Made by a program: the position numbers and the translations under genes
Virus record (IMG/VR): IMGVR_UViG_3300028802_000048
Coordinates: 1-32,402 of that record
Origin: a virus
Direction: 5' to 3' (one strand)
Length of the DNA stretch: 32,402 nucleotides
Part shown: piece by piece, positions 22,305 through 30,237 of the stretch
Position numbering within the stretch: position 1 is the stretch's first letter
How the letters are laid out: each line of letters opens with the position of its first letter
The notes under the pieces: model-generated
Databases searched by the model: none
Told to the model about the DNA's origin: nothing
The model's input: the letters and a program-made list of their open reading frames with translations, nothing else

Positions 22305-23050
22305 GCGTCCACCGTCTGTCGCGCTTGATGGGCCGCACGGACGCCGCGCCACTCGTCGGCGAACTCGTCGCGCTCATGCCCCGGCACGTCTGGCGTGCCC
22401 AAGGTGAAATGGACGATCGAGATCTGTTCCGGCTTCGGCGACGTGACGCCGGACAAGTAATTCCACTGCGCCGGGAGCTCGCCGACCTGAAACTCCTTGA
22501 GCCACTTGAACGCGTGCAAGTCCCGGCCCGGCCAGGTATTCAACGGCCAGGACTGAGGATCGCCGGCCGTGAGCACCTTATGCGCCGGATGCCCGCAGTT
22601 GAACAGCATGACGCTTGACCAATTCTTTTTCGAGTACTGCGTCTGTGTCTGCCCGCGTTTCTTCTCGTCGGCTTCCGGCATCGGCGCATGCTTCACGACT
22701 TGCACGGCGTAGTCCGGATCGGCATAGAGCATGAGCGCGGCGACGTCCTCCCGAAACAACACATCCCCATCCGTGAACAGCGCCCATCCGGTATGGTTCG
22801 CCAGCCACGGCACGAAAAACCGCGCGATGGCGTGCCCCGTCGTCATCGGGGCTTCGGAGATCTCGTCCCAGTACCGGCCGTCGGCGTGCTTCGTCGGCCG
22901 GAGATAGAGCCCGAGTCTTTCGAGTGGCCGCAGATCCACCCGAGCCACGTCCACCGGCAGACTCGATGTCGCCCGGAGCGAAGCCGCGGCGACGTCGTTG
23001 GCCACCGTCTCATGAGGGTCCCATCCGATATACACGCGCCATCGTCTCAT
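22301..23050 (-). CDS. GT-A glycosyltransferase (GT8-like)
   Basis: A 249-residue protein. The N-terminus (RVYIGWDPHETVANDVAAAS) and the central ARFFVPWLANHTGWALFTDG.DVLF segment match GT-A enzymes, with DGD as the DxD metal- and nucleotide-sugar-binding motif at about residues 106-108. The later segment (NWSSVMLFNCGHPAH) and a Trp-rich C-terminal region probably form the acceptor site. The ATG overlaps the previous stop as ATGA, and a more upstream Met was rejected. Substrates cannot be read. Confidence 0.82.
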   Translation of the reverse strand: MRRWRVYIGWDPHETVANDVAAASLRATSSLPVDVARVDLRPLERLGLYLRPTKHADGRYWDEISEAPMTTGHAIARFFVPWLANHTGWALFTDGDVLFREDVAALMLYADPDYAVQVVKHAPMPEADEKKRGQTQTQYSKKNWSSVMLFNCGHPAHKVLTAGDPQSWPLNTWPGRDLHAFKWLKEFQVGELPAQWNYLSGVTSPKPEQISIVHFTLGTPDVPGHERDEFADEWRGVRAAHQARQTVDA

Positions 23051-23856
23051 GCCGCCATCCTTGCTCGCGTCGCCTCGGCTTCGTCTCTCAGTACGCGCCA
23101 CGCCTTGCCGGCGGCGATCTCATCCATGGTCCACTGGTGAGACGCGAGCGCATGACAGAACTCCGGACGGTTGTCTGGATAGTACGGCCGCTCGATCTCG
23201 GCGAGATCGGCGAGCGCCATCCGGCGAGTCGCCGCCCACGGACACAACACGAACACCGGCACGCCGTAGATCAAGGCGTCGATCGCCACGTTGGAATGAT
23301 AGGTGACGACGGCCCAGGCGTCAGCGAGCGCGGACGCGATCGGCGTCGTCGCCGTCGCCTTGTAGCGCACCACGACCGGCCGATCGGTTGCGTCTTTCAC
23401 GGCGGCGACCATGGCCTTCTCGGCCTCATGCCCGTCAAACCCCATGAGCGCGGCATGGACGGCCGGAGCCGGACAGACGAGCACGTCACGGCCGGCCTTG
23501 CGCCACGGACGGATCGGCTTCTCGAGGAGCATGAACCGCCGCGCCCCGTCGCGCTCCTCCGTGCCCCGGTATTGGAACTCGTTATGGCTGATGCGATAGA
23601 ACGTGCTCCGCGCCCCCAGGAACGCATGATCGCCGTAGTACCAATCGCGGCCGGACTCCCGCGCCGCCGTGATCTGATTCCAGCCGACCGACGAGCCGAA
23701 GAGCGCGATCGGCCGGTGCAACGGCTCAGCGATCGGCAGATTCTTCATCACGCCCCCGCACCCCGTCGAGAAGGCCCGGGCGAACTTCGGCGACGTCGAC
23801 TCCCGCGGCGAACAGAGCGTGATCGGTGTGAACTCCCCAGGCCCCATGGAGATCAT
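23047..23856 (-). CDS. Capsule-type (KpsC-like) glycosyltransferase-like protein
   Basis: A 269-residue protein. The C-terminal half has VVRYKATATTP, then AWAVVTYHSNVAIDALIYGVPVFVL, resembling the donor-site motif of GT-B capsule and Kdo transferases (vtynS..a.dAL..G.PVf). The N-terminal half (KNLPIAEPLHRPIALFGSS, KPIRPWRKAGRDVLVCPAP) is less conserved. The gene sits within the same ATGA-linked run. Assignment to a precise family is not possible by eye. Confidence 0.65.
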   Translation of the reverse strand: MISMGPGEFTPITLCSPRESTSPKFARAFSTGCGGVMKNLPIAEPLHRPIALFGSSVGWNQITAARESGRDWYYGDHAFLGARSTFYRISHNEFQYRGTEERDGARRFMLLEKPIRPWRKAGRDVLVCPAPAVHAALMGFDGHEAEKAMVAAVKDATDRPVVVRYKATATTPIASALADAWAVVTYHSNVAIDALIYGVPVFVLCPWAATRRMALADLAEIERPYYPDNRPEFCHALASHQWTMDEIAAGKAWRVLRDEAEATRARMAA

Positions 23857-24509
23857 GGGAGCGCCTCGGCGAGCGGTTGCCGGCGAAAGACGCCGAGCGC
23901 CGTCTTGCGGCTCGCGTTGATCACGTCGACGCCGCGCTTTTTGAGCTCGGCGGCGAGATTGGGATAGTTCCGCATGAACAGATGGTACGGCGGCACGACA
24001 CCGCCCGGATGCGAACCGAAGTAGTGATCGCGCCCTTCCTTCGACGGCCCCATGTCATAGCCGAGCAGGATGATCCGCCGCGCCCCGAAATGGACGGCCA
24101 GATTGATCGCTTGATACCCGGAGTTTTTGCCCGTTCGAAGCCCAGACGGATCGGCTTCGAAGCCGTCGTCGCCCGTGTTTCGAAGTACGGTGATGTCGGC
24201 ATACGGGCCATGTTCCCGCCGGCCGGCCTTGGCCTTGGGCTCGACGGAGAACTTGAGCCCCGCGAATCCCGGCACGCCTTTATGCCAGCCCCACCACCGC
24301 GCATCGCACGCGTAGAGCACCTCGGCCCATGGCGCGAGTTGATACGTGTTGTTGATGGCAATGACGGACGCCCGGCCGCGGCAGTACTCGACGTCTTCGA
24401 CCGTCAGCGACGGCCCGCAGCCGAGACAGACCCAGACCTGGTTAGACGCCGGCCACGCGCCCACGCCGACGTCGGCCGCGGGTTGGGCGTTCTGGTACGT
24501 CTGGAGCAT
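23853..24509 (-). CDS. Sialyltransferase/DUF115-like protein (GxGPSL)
   Basis: A 218-residue protein. Near residues 29-35 it has GCGPSLT, then VIAINNTYQLAPWAEVLYAC and D..WW, the pattern of GT42/DUF115-type nucleotide-sugar proteins. The centre has LRTGKNSGYQAINLAVHFGA, RIILLGYDMG and HYFGSHPGG. It probably transfers or activates a sugar. The start ATG overlaps the upstream 74-residue gene by 68 bases. A GTG about 40 bases downstream is an alternative. It is first of the sugar cassette after the capsid genes. Confidence 0.7.
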   Translation of the reverse strand: MLQTYQNAQPAADVGVGAWPASNQVWVCLGCGPSLTVEDVEYCRGRASVIAINNTYQLAPWAEVLYACDARWWGWHKGVPGFAGLKFSVEPKAKAGRREHGPYADITVLRNTGDDGFEADPSGLRTGKNSGYQAINLAVHFGARRIILLGYDMGPSKEGRDHYFGSHPGGVVPPYHLFMRNYPNLAAELKKRGVDVINASRKTALGVFRRQPLAEALP

Positions 24510-24666
24510 CGGCGACCTGTTCCTGCTCGTCGAAGGTCACGATCTCAATGACGCCGGCTTTGAGGAAGTCGGCGAATTGAGGGTTGAGCCGCTCGACCTC
24601 GATCGTCTGCCCGTTCCGGTACGCCCAGTCACGGGCAGCGATCGAGGTCAAGAAGCGTATGGTCAT
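24442..24666 (-). CDS. Small head-region protein, 74 aa
   Basis: A 74-residue protein whose ATG overlaps the capsid stop (TAATG), so it is translationally coupled to the capsid gene. The N-terminal half is mixed (RDWAYRNGQTIEVERLNPQF...LKAGVIEIVTFDEQE). The C-terminus is strongly basic (RPTRGRRRRGRVAG). It may be a minor head or DNA-contact protein. No family recognised, and its 3' end overlaps the next gene by 68 bases. Confidence 0.7.
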   Translation of the reverse strand: MTIRFLTSIAARDWAYRNGQTIEVERLNPQFADFLKAGVIEIVTFDEQEQVADAPDVPERPTRGRRRRGRVAGV

Positions 24667-26042
24667 TACGCGTTGATGAAGTACTTCACCGGATGCGTCC
24701 CGGCGTCGAGCAAGTCGCCGTCGTGACGCGAGAAGGCCAGGAAGCCGACTTGGCCGTAATCCGCGTACCGCTCATCGAGCCGAACCAGCGTGATGTCGCG
24801 CACGTCACGGATGATGTACTTCGACAGTTGCCCGAAGATGACCGACTTGTCACCGCCGCTCGGCGAGCCCGGCCCCATCTGCGCCATGTCCTGATTGATC
24901 GTGTAGCCGTAGCCCAGGATCGTATCGGGAGCGCCGACGGCGAGCCCGGACTGCCACAACGGCATGCCCGTCGTGTCGCCGGAGTATTGCGGGACGCGGA
25001 CCTTCTTGAGCACCTTGAGCGTGTCATCGTGGAACATGAACCGAGCCCCTTGCCGGTACGCCGGGTCCACGGAGTGTTCCAGATCGACGAGCTCGTTGTA
25101 CGTGATCGACGCGCCGAGCGATCCCGTGACGCCGAGTGTTGCCGCCGTGACGATGCCGTTGGGCTTGTCTGAGCCGTCGCCCGTCGTGAAGTGCGTGTTG
25201 GTGATCCGGCCGATGCGCTCGCCGAGGAGCCGTCCGACCATCGACGCAAAGTCGATGCTTGAATCCTGCATGAGCTCGACGCTCACGAGGATCAGGCGTG
25301 ACGAGTACTTGTACGCCTTGAGCGTCATCGTCGTGAAGTGAATCGGGAGCTCGGTATACTGCCCGTTCTCGGCCAGGATCGCGCCCGTGTTCGACGTGTC
25401 ATTGGTCGACGGAAACGGCATGTCGCCGCCCTTCGCCGTCCGGATGACGTTGGCGACTTTCCGCATGCCGCCGAACTCGAGCAAGGCGATCTCAAGTTCT
25501 CGAATGGCTTCGTGGGCGACGGTGTAGCCGCCCTCTTCGCCGGAGCCGCCCGGTGAGCCGTCCGCGTAGACGCTCTGCGCCCGCTCGGCCCATGTCCGCA
25601 TGTCGTCGTCACGGAGCGACTTCGGAGCCCGTGACGGCAGTTGGAAGCTCAGCGTCTTCGCGTCCAGGTTGACGCCGGCCCGCTGTGCCGCGGCCCGCTG
25701 TTCCGGCTTGAGCTTCAGATCCGTCCCGGCCTGAAACCACGAGCGGAGCCCCTCGTACCCGTCGGCGATCCGCTGTTGTTCGCCGGACGCTCGGTTCGTG
25801 TCGATCGGCTGCTTGATCGGTGACGTCGGCTCGGAGCGCCGGCCCGTCGTCTCGGCGATCTCGGCGACCTTGAGGAGCCGACGCTCCGTCGCCATGAGTT
25901 TGTCGCGCTCGGCGTCGATCGCGTCGAACCGCGTCGACTCTTCCGGCTTGAGCTCGCGCTTTTCCGTCTTCGCCACTTCCAAGATCTCTTGGAGTGTCGC
26001 CGCGTGTTTGTTGATCTGTTCTCGAAGTTCCTTGACGTCCAT
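24666..26042 (-). CDS. Major capsid protein, HK97 fold
   Basis: A 458-residue protein. Residues 1-70 are a charged coiled coil (delta domain/scaffold), residues about 90-180 form a linker and N-arm, and the rest carries HK97-capsid motifs: AIRELEIALLEFGGMRKVAN, a short TMTLKAYKYSSRLILVS strand, GRLLGERIGRITNTHFTTGD, LGVTGSLGASITYNELVDLE, FMFHDDTLKVLKKV and the C-terminal FLAFSRHDGDLLDAGTHPVK. It is preceded by AAGGAG and follows a region with a terminator that isolates it from the upstream unit. The protease encoded upstream should remove the delta domain. Confidence 0.95.
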   Translation of the reverse strand: MDVKELREQINKHAATLQEILEVAKTEKRELKPEESTRFDAIDAERDKLMATERRLLKVAEIAETTGRRSEPTSPIKQPIDTNRASGEQQRIADGYEGLRSWFQAGTDLKLKPEQRAAAQRAGVNLDAKTLSFQLPSRAPKSLRDDDMRTWAERAQSVYADGSPGGSGEEGGYTVAHEAIRELEIALLEFGGMRKVANVIRTAKGGDMPFPSTNDTSNTGAILAENGQYTELPIHFTTMTLKAYKYSSRLILVSVELMQDSSIDFASMVGRLLGERIGRITNTHFTTGDGSDKPNGIVTAATLGVTGSLGASITYNELVDLEHSVDPAYRQGARFMFHDDTLKVLKKVRVPQYSGDTTGMPLWQSGLAVGAPDTILGYGYTINQDMAQMGPGSPSGGDKSVIFGQLSKYIIRDVRDITLVRLDERYADYGQVGFLAFSRHDGDLLDAGTHPVKYFINA

Positions 26043-26400
26043 GTTCTGACTCCTTGCCGTTGCACGGCGTCAGAAACGACAAAAGACGCCAGCATAGGCG
26101 AAACCTGTTACGGCTCACCGATGCGGACGTCCTCCCAGGACATCACGACATCATTTGTCGCCCGCCGATCCGGCCGCGCCGGCCGAATCCGTCAGGCTCA
26201 AAAACTTGACGGCTAGTATAAACGAAAACGGCCGGCCCGTATCATTCGATACGATGCCGGCCGCGCCAGACCTGATCCCGCTAGTCCTCGACTGCCCGCA
26301 CCGTGCCCGCACCGCACCTGCCACTACGGGCCAGTCCGTTCCCGATCGCTCCGTGCTAATCCGTTCCACTCCTGCTCAGCCTTGCGACGGCTTGCCCTGC
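26043..26400. other. 358-base non-coding region between moron and capsid
   Basis: No supported coding frame. It holds the terminator at 26216-26263, plus an 8-base perfect palindrome (GGACGTCC) and a 6-base-arm hairpin (CCGTCA / TGACGG) on the capsid side. No convincing promoter for the capsid gene was found here. The best -10-like hexamer (TATGCT) has a poor -35, so how capsid transcription continues past the terminator is open. Confidence 0.55.
26216..26263 (-). terminator. Strong rho-independent terminator
   Basis: On the minus strand, CGGCCGGC, AT, CGTATC form one arm; GAAT is the loop; GATACG, G, GCCGGCCG form the other, with one small bulge. TTTTCGTTTATACT follows. It lies 137 bases after the stop of the 156-residue gene and before the capsid gene, so it ends the unit that starts at the promoter at 27583-27612. 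Confidence 0.85.
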
Positions 26401-26871
26401 CTAACCTGCCATGCCCGCCTCGGCGTGATCCTGATCGACCAGTAACGGCCCCACCTGATCGAGCGCCTCAAACACCTTCGCCAGTTCCACGATTGACGCG
26501 TACTTCGCCCGAAACCGTTTCATGTCGGCGAGCGCATCGGCAATCAGTTGCCGCCGCTGCTCGTCGTCGGCCATGACCGCCGACACGAGCCGGTAGCCGC
26601 CCGCGTCCCGGTCAGACGTGAGATTCACGAGCACGCGCACGGGGACATCCCGATCCCCGAGCCGCTGGTAGGTGACGACGACTCGCGCCAGTTGCCGCGC
26701 CTGATACTCCCTGTATCGCTCGGCGGCTTCGGTGTCGTCCCACTCGAAGGCGCTGTGTAACGGCGAGTCTTCCGCCCGTGCCGCCTCGACGATGGCTTTC
26801 GGATGCAGGATGCCGCCGTGCGCCTTGGCGAGCCGACGCAGTTCGTTGACGATCTCCGGATTCGTTGTCAT
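26401..26871 (-). CDS. Conserved phage protein (HSAFEWDD type)
   Basis: A 156-residue soluble protein, mostly helical, with the motif SPLHSAFEWDDTEAAERYRE near residues 36-55, then RVLVNLTSDRDAGGYRLVSA and a C-terminal helical bundle (ALADMKRFRAKYASIVELAK). I recall a recurrent phage family with the HSxFEWDD signature but no biochemical role. The start is the ATG that overlaps the previous stop (ATGA) with GGAG five bases before; a longer upstream Met was rejected. It is second in the promoter-to-terminator unit. Confidence 0.78.
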   Translation of the reverse strand: MTTNPEIVNELRRLAKAHGGILHPKAIVEAARAEDSPLHSAFEWDDTEAAERYREYQARQLARVVVTYQRLGDRDVPVRVLVNLTSDRDAGGYRLVSAVMADDEQRRQLIADALADMKRFRAKYASIVELAKVFEALDQVGPLLVDQDHAEAGMAG

Positions 26872-27509
26872 TTGGACTCCTCGAGTCGGAACAGGCCCCA
26901 TCCCATGCCCGCGCTGTTTTTGCTATCCGGACGGCCTTCGCCGATCCCAACCTGCATACCAACACGCTGCATCAGATTCGCCACGTCTTGCATGGTGAAT
27001 TGATCCGCGTCGAAGCGAATCCTGACGACGGCTTTCCATGAGTGGTACGCCGCACGAACCGTGACATACGGTTGACCCGTCTCGACACGGGCCATGTCTT
27101 CCTGCTTCACGGGCTCGCCGATGATCCGAATGAGTGGGATCTGTGGTTCCGTGGCATCGACGCCATCGGCCTCGACAAACACGGAGAGCTTCGCCAGCGT
27201 CATCTTGAATCCGACGAGCCGACACGCGGAGATCATCGCCGCCCGAATCGCCGCCGCGTTGAACCCGTCCCATCCGTCGGCGTGACGGTATCGGGCTTCT
27301 TCGTACAGATCATCGGTGAGCTTGGCTTCGCGGTTTTTCTTACTGCTCGCCGCCTTGCCGGTTTCCATCTTCTGTTTCATCTGATTCTTTGTTTTCGCCG
27401 AGAACCGATGGATCACGAGCGGCGACATGCCAGTGATTCGGAAGGTTGCTAATCCGAAGTTCGGCGGTTTGATGGTAACGGTTTGTGACGTAGGATCGGC
27501 AGTAGCCAT
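26868..27509 (-). CDS. RAMP-like protein of unknown function
   Basis: A 213-residue protein. The start (ATG after GGAGGGG) replaces an upstream GTG. The N-terminus has FRITGMSPLVIHRFSAKTKN, the middle DGWDGFNAAAIRAAMISACR, and the C-terminus a glycine-rich end (VGIGEGRPDSKNSAGMGWG). This layout of an early SPL motif, a mid helix and a late G-rich loop recalls Cas7/RAMP proteins, but no catalytic residues are visible. It is the first gene of the two-gene unit and could bind RNA or single-stranded DNA. The family is known to me only as a phage hypothetical. Confidence 0.65.
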   Translation of the reverse strand: MATADPTSQTVTIKPPNFGLATFRITGMSPLVIHRFSAKTKNQMKQKMETGKAASSKKNREAKLTDDLYEEARYRHADGWDGFNAAAIRAAMISACRLVGFKMTLAKLSVFVEADGVDATEPQIPLIRIIGEPVKQEDMARVETGQPYVTVRAAYHSWKAVVRIRFDADQFTMQDVANLMQRVGMQVGIGEGRPDSKNSAGMGWGLFRLEESK

Positions 27510-27547
27510 GTCGAGCCCCTCCACGGGCTTGATCGGTCAGGGGTCGA

Positions 27548-27566
27548 CGAGCGAACCACTCGCTCG
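27548..27566. promoter_or_regulatory. Inverted repeat downstream of the moron promoter
   Basis: CGAGCGA and TCGCTCG arms around a 5-base loop (ACCAC). It lies about 10 bases after the predicted transcription start, so it is either an operator or a 5' hairpin of the message. Confidence 0.5.
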
Positions 27567-27582
27567 CCGGCCTCGATTTGTT

Positions 27583-27612
27583 ATCTTACTGTAGCGGCTT
27601 ACCGGCTGTCAA
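27583..27612 (-). promoter_or_regulatory. Sigma70-type promoter of the two-gene unit
   Basis: On the minus strand a perfect TTGACA (27607-27612) is separated by 18 bases from TAAGAT (27583-27588, 4 of 6). The -35 box starts just after the prohead protease stop. With the terminator at 26216-26263 it brackets two genes. It drives the 213- and 156-residue genes apart from the head genes on either side. Confidence 0.72.
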
Positions 27613-27614
27613 CC

Positions 27615-28184
27615 TTATCGACACCGACTCAGCCGCAATCGACGTTCCCGAAACTCCACCGACGGATTCCACGCATGCCCGCGATACTCCCCGAGCGAAC
27701 GCACCGCCACTTGCGTATCGGCATACGCTGGAAATGCCACGACGCTCACTTCGCGGATCGTCATGTCGTGAACCGATCGGATCGGCCAGTCGCCTTCCAT
27801 GTCCCACTCGTCGCCGCCCTTGGGCGTCCGGAAGGCGAAGCTCATGCCGGAGATGTCGCCCCGCTTGATCGACACCATCAGATCCCGCGCCGTCGCCGTG
27901 TCCGGCGGCTCGATCGTGACCTTGAGCCCTTGCCGGTCCTTTTCGAGCCGGAGCGTGCCGGCCCGCGTCCGGCCCAGGATCTTCGACGAGTCGTGATCGA
28001 TTAAGGCCCGGACGTCGAGCCCGTCGCGGAGCGTGCGATCGACCGCCGACGGCATGATGCGCTCCTTGAAGCCCCCGAGATCCTCCGACAGCGAGTCGAA
28101 CACAATGCCATAGCCGCGAATCAGCCGGCCGTCGGCCTCGGCTCGGCACTCCACAAACGATCGGCGTTCTAGCGTGTCTGCCAT
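27615..28184 (-). CDS. HK97-family prohead protease
   Basis: A 189-residue protein. It shows RGYGIVFDSLSEDLGGFKE and IDHDSSKILGRTRAGTL (catalytic His near residue 64), then KRGDISGMSFAFRT, which holds the catalytic Ser, and TIREVSVVAFPAYADTQVAV at the C-terminal part. This Ser/His protease clips the capsid delta domain during maturation. It is directly downstream of the portal gene. The C-terminus after residue 168 is basic and may be lost by self-cleavage. Confidence 0.93.
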   Translation of the reverse strand: MADTLERRSFVECRAEADGRLIRGYGIVFDSLSEDLGGFKERIMPSAVDRTLRDGLDVRALIDHDSSKILGRTRAGTLRLEKDRQGLKVTIEPPDTATARDLMVSIKRGDISGMSFAFRTPKGGDEWDMEGDWPIRSVHDMTIREVSVVAFPAYADTQVAVRSLGEYRGHAWNPSVEFRERRLRLSRCR

Positions 28185-28191
28185 GGACTCC

Positions 28192-30237
28192 TCATTTCAG
28201 CGTGTGGGCGATCTCGCGCTCGAAGCACTCGTTGGCGACGTCCTCGGCCCGGCCGCGCCAGCGGTCGAGCATGCCGGCGAGCGATGACGCGAGATCGGCC
28301 CCGTCATCGATCGCCGATTCGACGTCTCGCTTGGACGCCGCGACATGCGCGGACGCGTAGCCCTTGGCGAGCGCCCGTGGGTCATCGGTCGACCGAGACC
28401 AGGCGACATGAACGGTGAGCGCCGGCACGAGCGCGTCGACGATCAGCGCCTCGTGCCCGTCGTACCATTTCGCCATCCACTCGCGGAGCTTCTCGGGCGT
28501 CGTTTGGGCTCGCCGGACGCGCTCGGTCTCGCGTTCGATCATCCGTCGCATGACGTCGACGACGAGCCCGCGGTGTGCGGCAATCACCGCCGCGTGCGCC
28601 TCGGCTTCCACCGTCGCCAGCCGGGCAAGCTCGGCATCGACGGCGACCTTGGCGAGCGTCTCACGCTCGACGGCTCGAGTCGTCTCGGCCCGCGCCCGAT
28701 CGCGTTCGTCCGTGAGCAGGACGGAGAGCTTCTCGGCCGTCTCCTTCGCGGCCGATGCCGCCGCCTCATTCTTTGCCCTGAGCGAGACTTCCGCCTCTGC
28801 CCGCTCCGTCCGAGACACGAGCTCGGCTAGCATCCGTGCCGGCGTCTCGTCGACCGGCGGCTTGTCGGCCGCTGGCTGTGGCGTTGGCTGTGGTGGTGGA
28901 GCCTTGGCCTTCTCGATCTGGGCGTCGACGAGATCCACGATCTGATCCTTCGGAACCATCGCGCCTTGCACGAGGTAGAGTTGCCCTTGCCCGCCCGGTT
29001 GCGGATTCAGATCCTCGTACTCTAAGACCTGATCCGCATTGAACACGCCGCGATCCAGGAGCGCCGTATAGAGCGCCGTCCGCGCCGTCGTGTCGGCCCG
29101 GAGAAACGCGTTCGCATTGTGCTTCACAAACTGTTGGCGGGATTCGAGCGACGGGATCAGCTTGCGATTGCATTCTTCTTCCCACAGCGTGATCCAATTC
29201 AGTAAGCACCCTTTGTAATATTCGAGATCCTGTTGCTCGATATTGGAGAACGTCGCGTGCTCGAGGTTTTTGAGTTTATGCACAGGAATATTGAAAAACC
29301 GTGCGACCTCTTCGACTTGCTTCGAGCGCAGCTCATTCATCTGGGCGTTCTGTGGAGCCACGCCATTCGGCGTGTACTTCATATCGCCCCAAGTGACGAG
29401 CATGTCATTGGCCCGTTCTGGCCCGGTATGCCGCGCCTTGATGACGTCGCGGAGCCGTTGCGCCTCTTCTTCGGAGTTGATGCCGACCATCGAGAGCACG
29501 CCGCCAAACGTCGTGCCGTTGCCGAAGAAGGTTGATCCAAACTGCTCGGCGGCGAGCCCCAGGCCGATCGCTTGCCGCGCCAAGGTAATCACCGGATACG
29601 CACAGAACGGATCGTAGCCGAGCCCGACGATATGCAGGACGTTGGCGGGATCGAGATTCACCTCCGCGCCGTCGTCGCCGCGGACCTTGAAATACAGCCG
29701 TCGGCGTCCCGTCTTCTCGCGTTCGACTTTCACCTTATCGGGAGCCAACGGCCAGATCGCCACGGGACGGCCGGCCCCGTCGCGCTCGATCTCGGAGAAC
29801 CCGCCATGCCACGTCAGCGCATGCGCCGTGACGGTCCGCCGAAACACCATCGAGCCCATTTCCGGATTGGGCTCATATTTGAGCAATCTGTGGGTTTTTG
29901 AGTCTTCGTACGGGTCACTGCCGCCACTTGGGTTGCGCTTGCGGAGATTGAGCGGCAGCTTGGCCACGTCTGAGGAGATTTGATTCACGGCGTCATAGAC
30001 CGCCGAGAAGGTGAAGGCGTTCTCTTGCGTCACGGTGACGCCGGACGTCGAGCGCCCCGACGATCCGAAGTACCGCGACAGCGCGGGATCTTTGAGCGAC
30101 ATCGGACCCATGAAGTACGAGCGGAGCCCCTCGAGCCACCGCCGCGGACGGGATTTGATGATGGCCGGCGAGTCGTAGACGATGACGTCAGACAAAGAAG
30201 GCCCCCGATGCCCGCTGAGGTTGCCGGACCAGGACAT
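28192..30237 (-). CDS. Portal protein, HK97 family, with long C-terminal extension
   Basis: A 681-residue protein. Residues 40-430 are the portal core: VTQENAFTFSAVYDAVNQIS, VAKLPLNLRK, MGSMVFRRTVTAHALTWHGG, NVLHIVGLGYDPFC and the C-terminal core LEHATFSNIEQQDLEYYKGC. The last 240 residues are Pro-rich (PPPQPTPQPAADKPPVDETP) then strongly helical coiled coil (SRTERAEAEVSLRAKNEAAA). Such extensions are not universal and may hold scaffold-like or DNA-contact roles. The ATG lies 50 bases inside the terminase gene. A TTG at 30195 is the alternative start. Confidence 0.9.
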   Translation of the reverse strand: MSWSGNLSGHRGPSLSDVIVYDSPAIIKSRPRRWLEGLRSYFMGPMSLKDPALSRYFGSSGRSTSGVTVTQENAFTFSAVYDAVNQISSDVAKLPLNLRKRNPSGGSDPYEDSKTHRLLKYEPNPEMGSMVFRRTVTAHALTWHGGFSEIERDGAGRPVAIWPLAPDKVKVEREKTGRRRLYFKVRGDDGAEVNLDPANVLHIVGLGYDPFCAYPVITLARQAIGLGLAAEQFGSTFFGNGTTFGGVLSMVGINSEEEAQRLRDVIKARHTGPERANDMLVTWGDMKYTPNGVAPQNAQMNELRSKQVEEVARFFNIPVHKLKNLEHATFSNIEQQDLEYYKGCLLNWITLWEEECNRKLIPSLESRQQFVKHNANAFLRADTTARTALYTALLDRGVFNADQVLEYEDLNPQPGGQGQLYLVQGAMVPKDQIVDLVDAQIEKAKAPPPQPTPQPAADKPPVDETPARMLAELVSRTERAEAEVSLRAKNEAAASAAKETAEKLSVLLTDERDRARAETTRAVERETLAKVAVDAELARLATVEAEAHAAVIAAHRGLVVDVMRRMIERETERVRRAQTTPEKLREWMAKWYDGHEALIVDALVPALTVHVAWSRSTDDPRALAKGYASAHVAASKRDVESAIDDGADLASSLAGMLDRWRGRAEDVANECFEREIAHTLK

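Noticed and set aside
26206-26222. TTGACG followed by TATAAA on the plus strand
   Set aside because: The two hexamers are only five bases apart, so they cannot act together as a sigma70 promoter, and no plus-strand gene follows.
26151-26369. Minus-strand frame of 72 codons between moron and capsid
   Set aside because: It runs straight through the terminator stem, has no ribosome-binding site and no conserved pattern.
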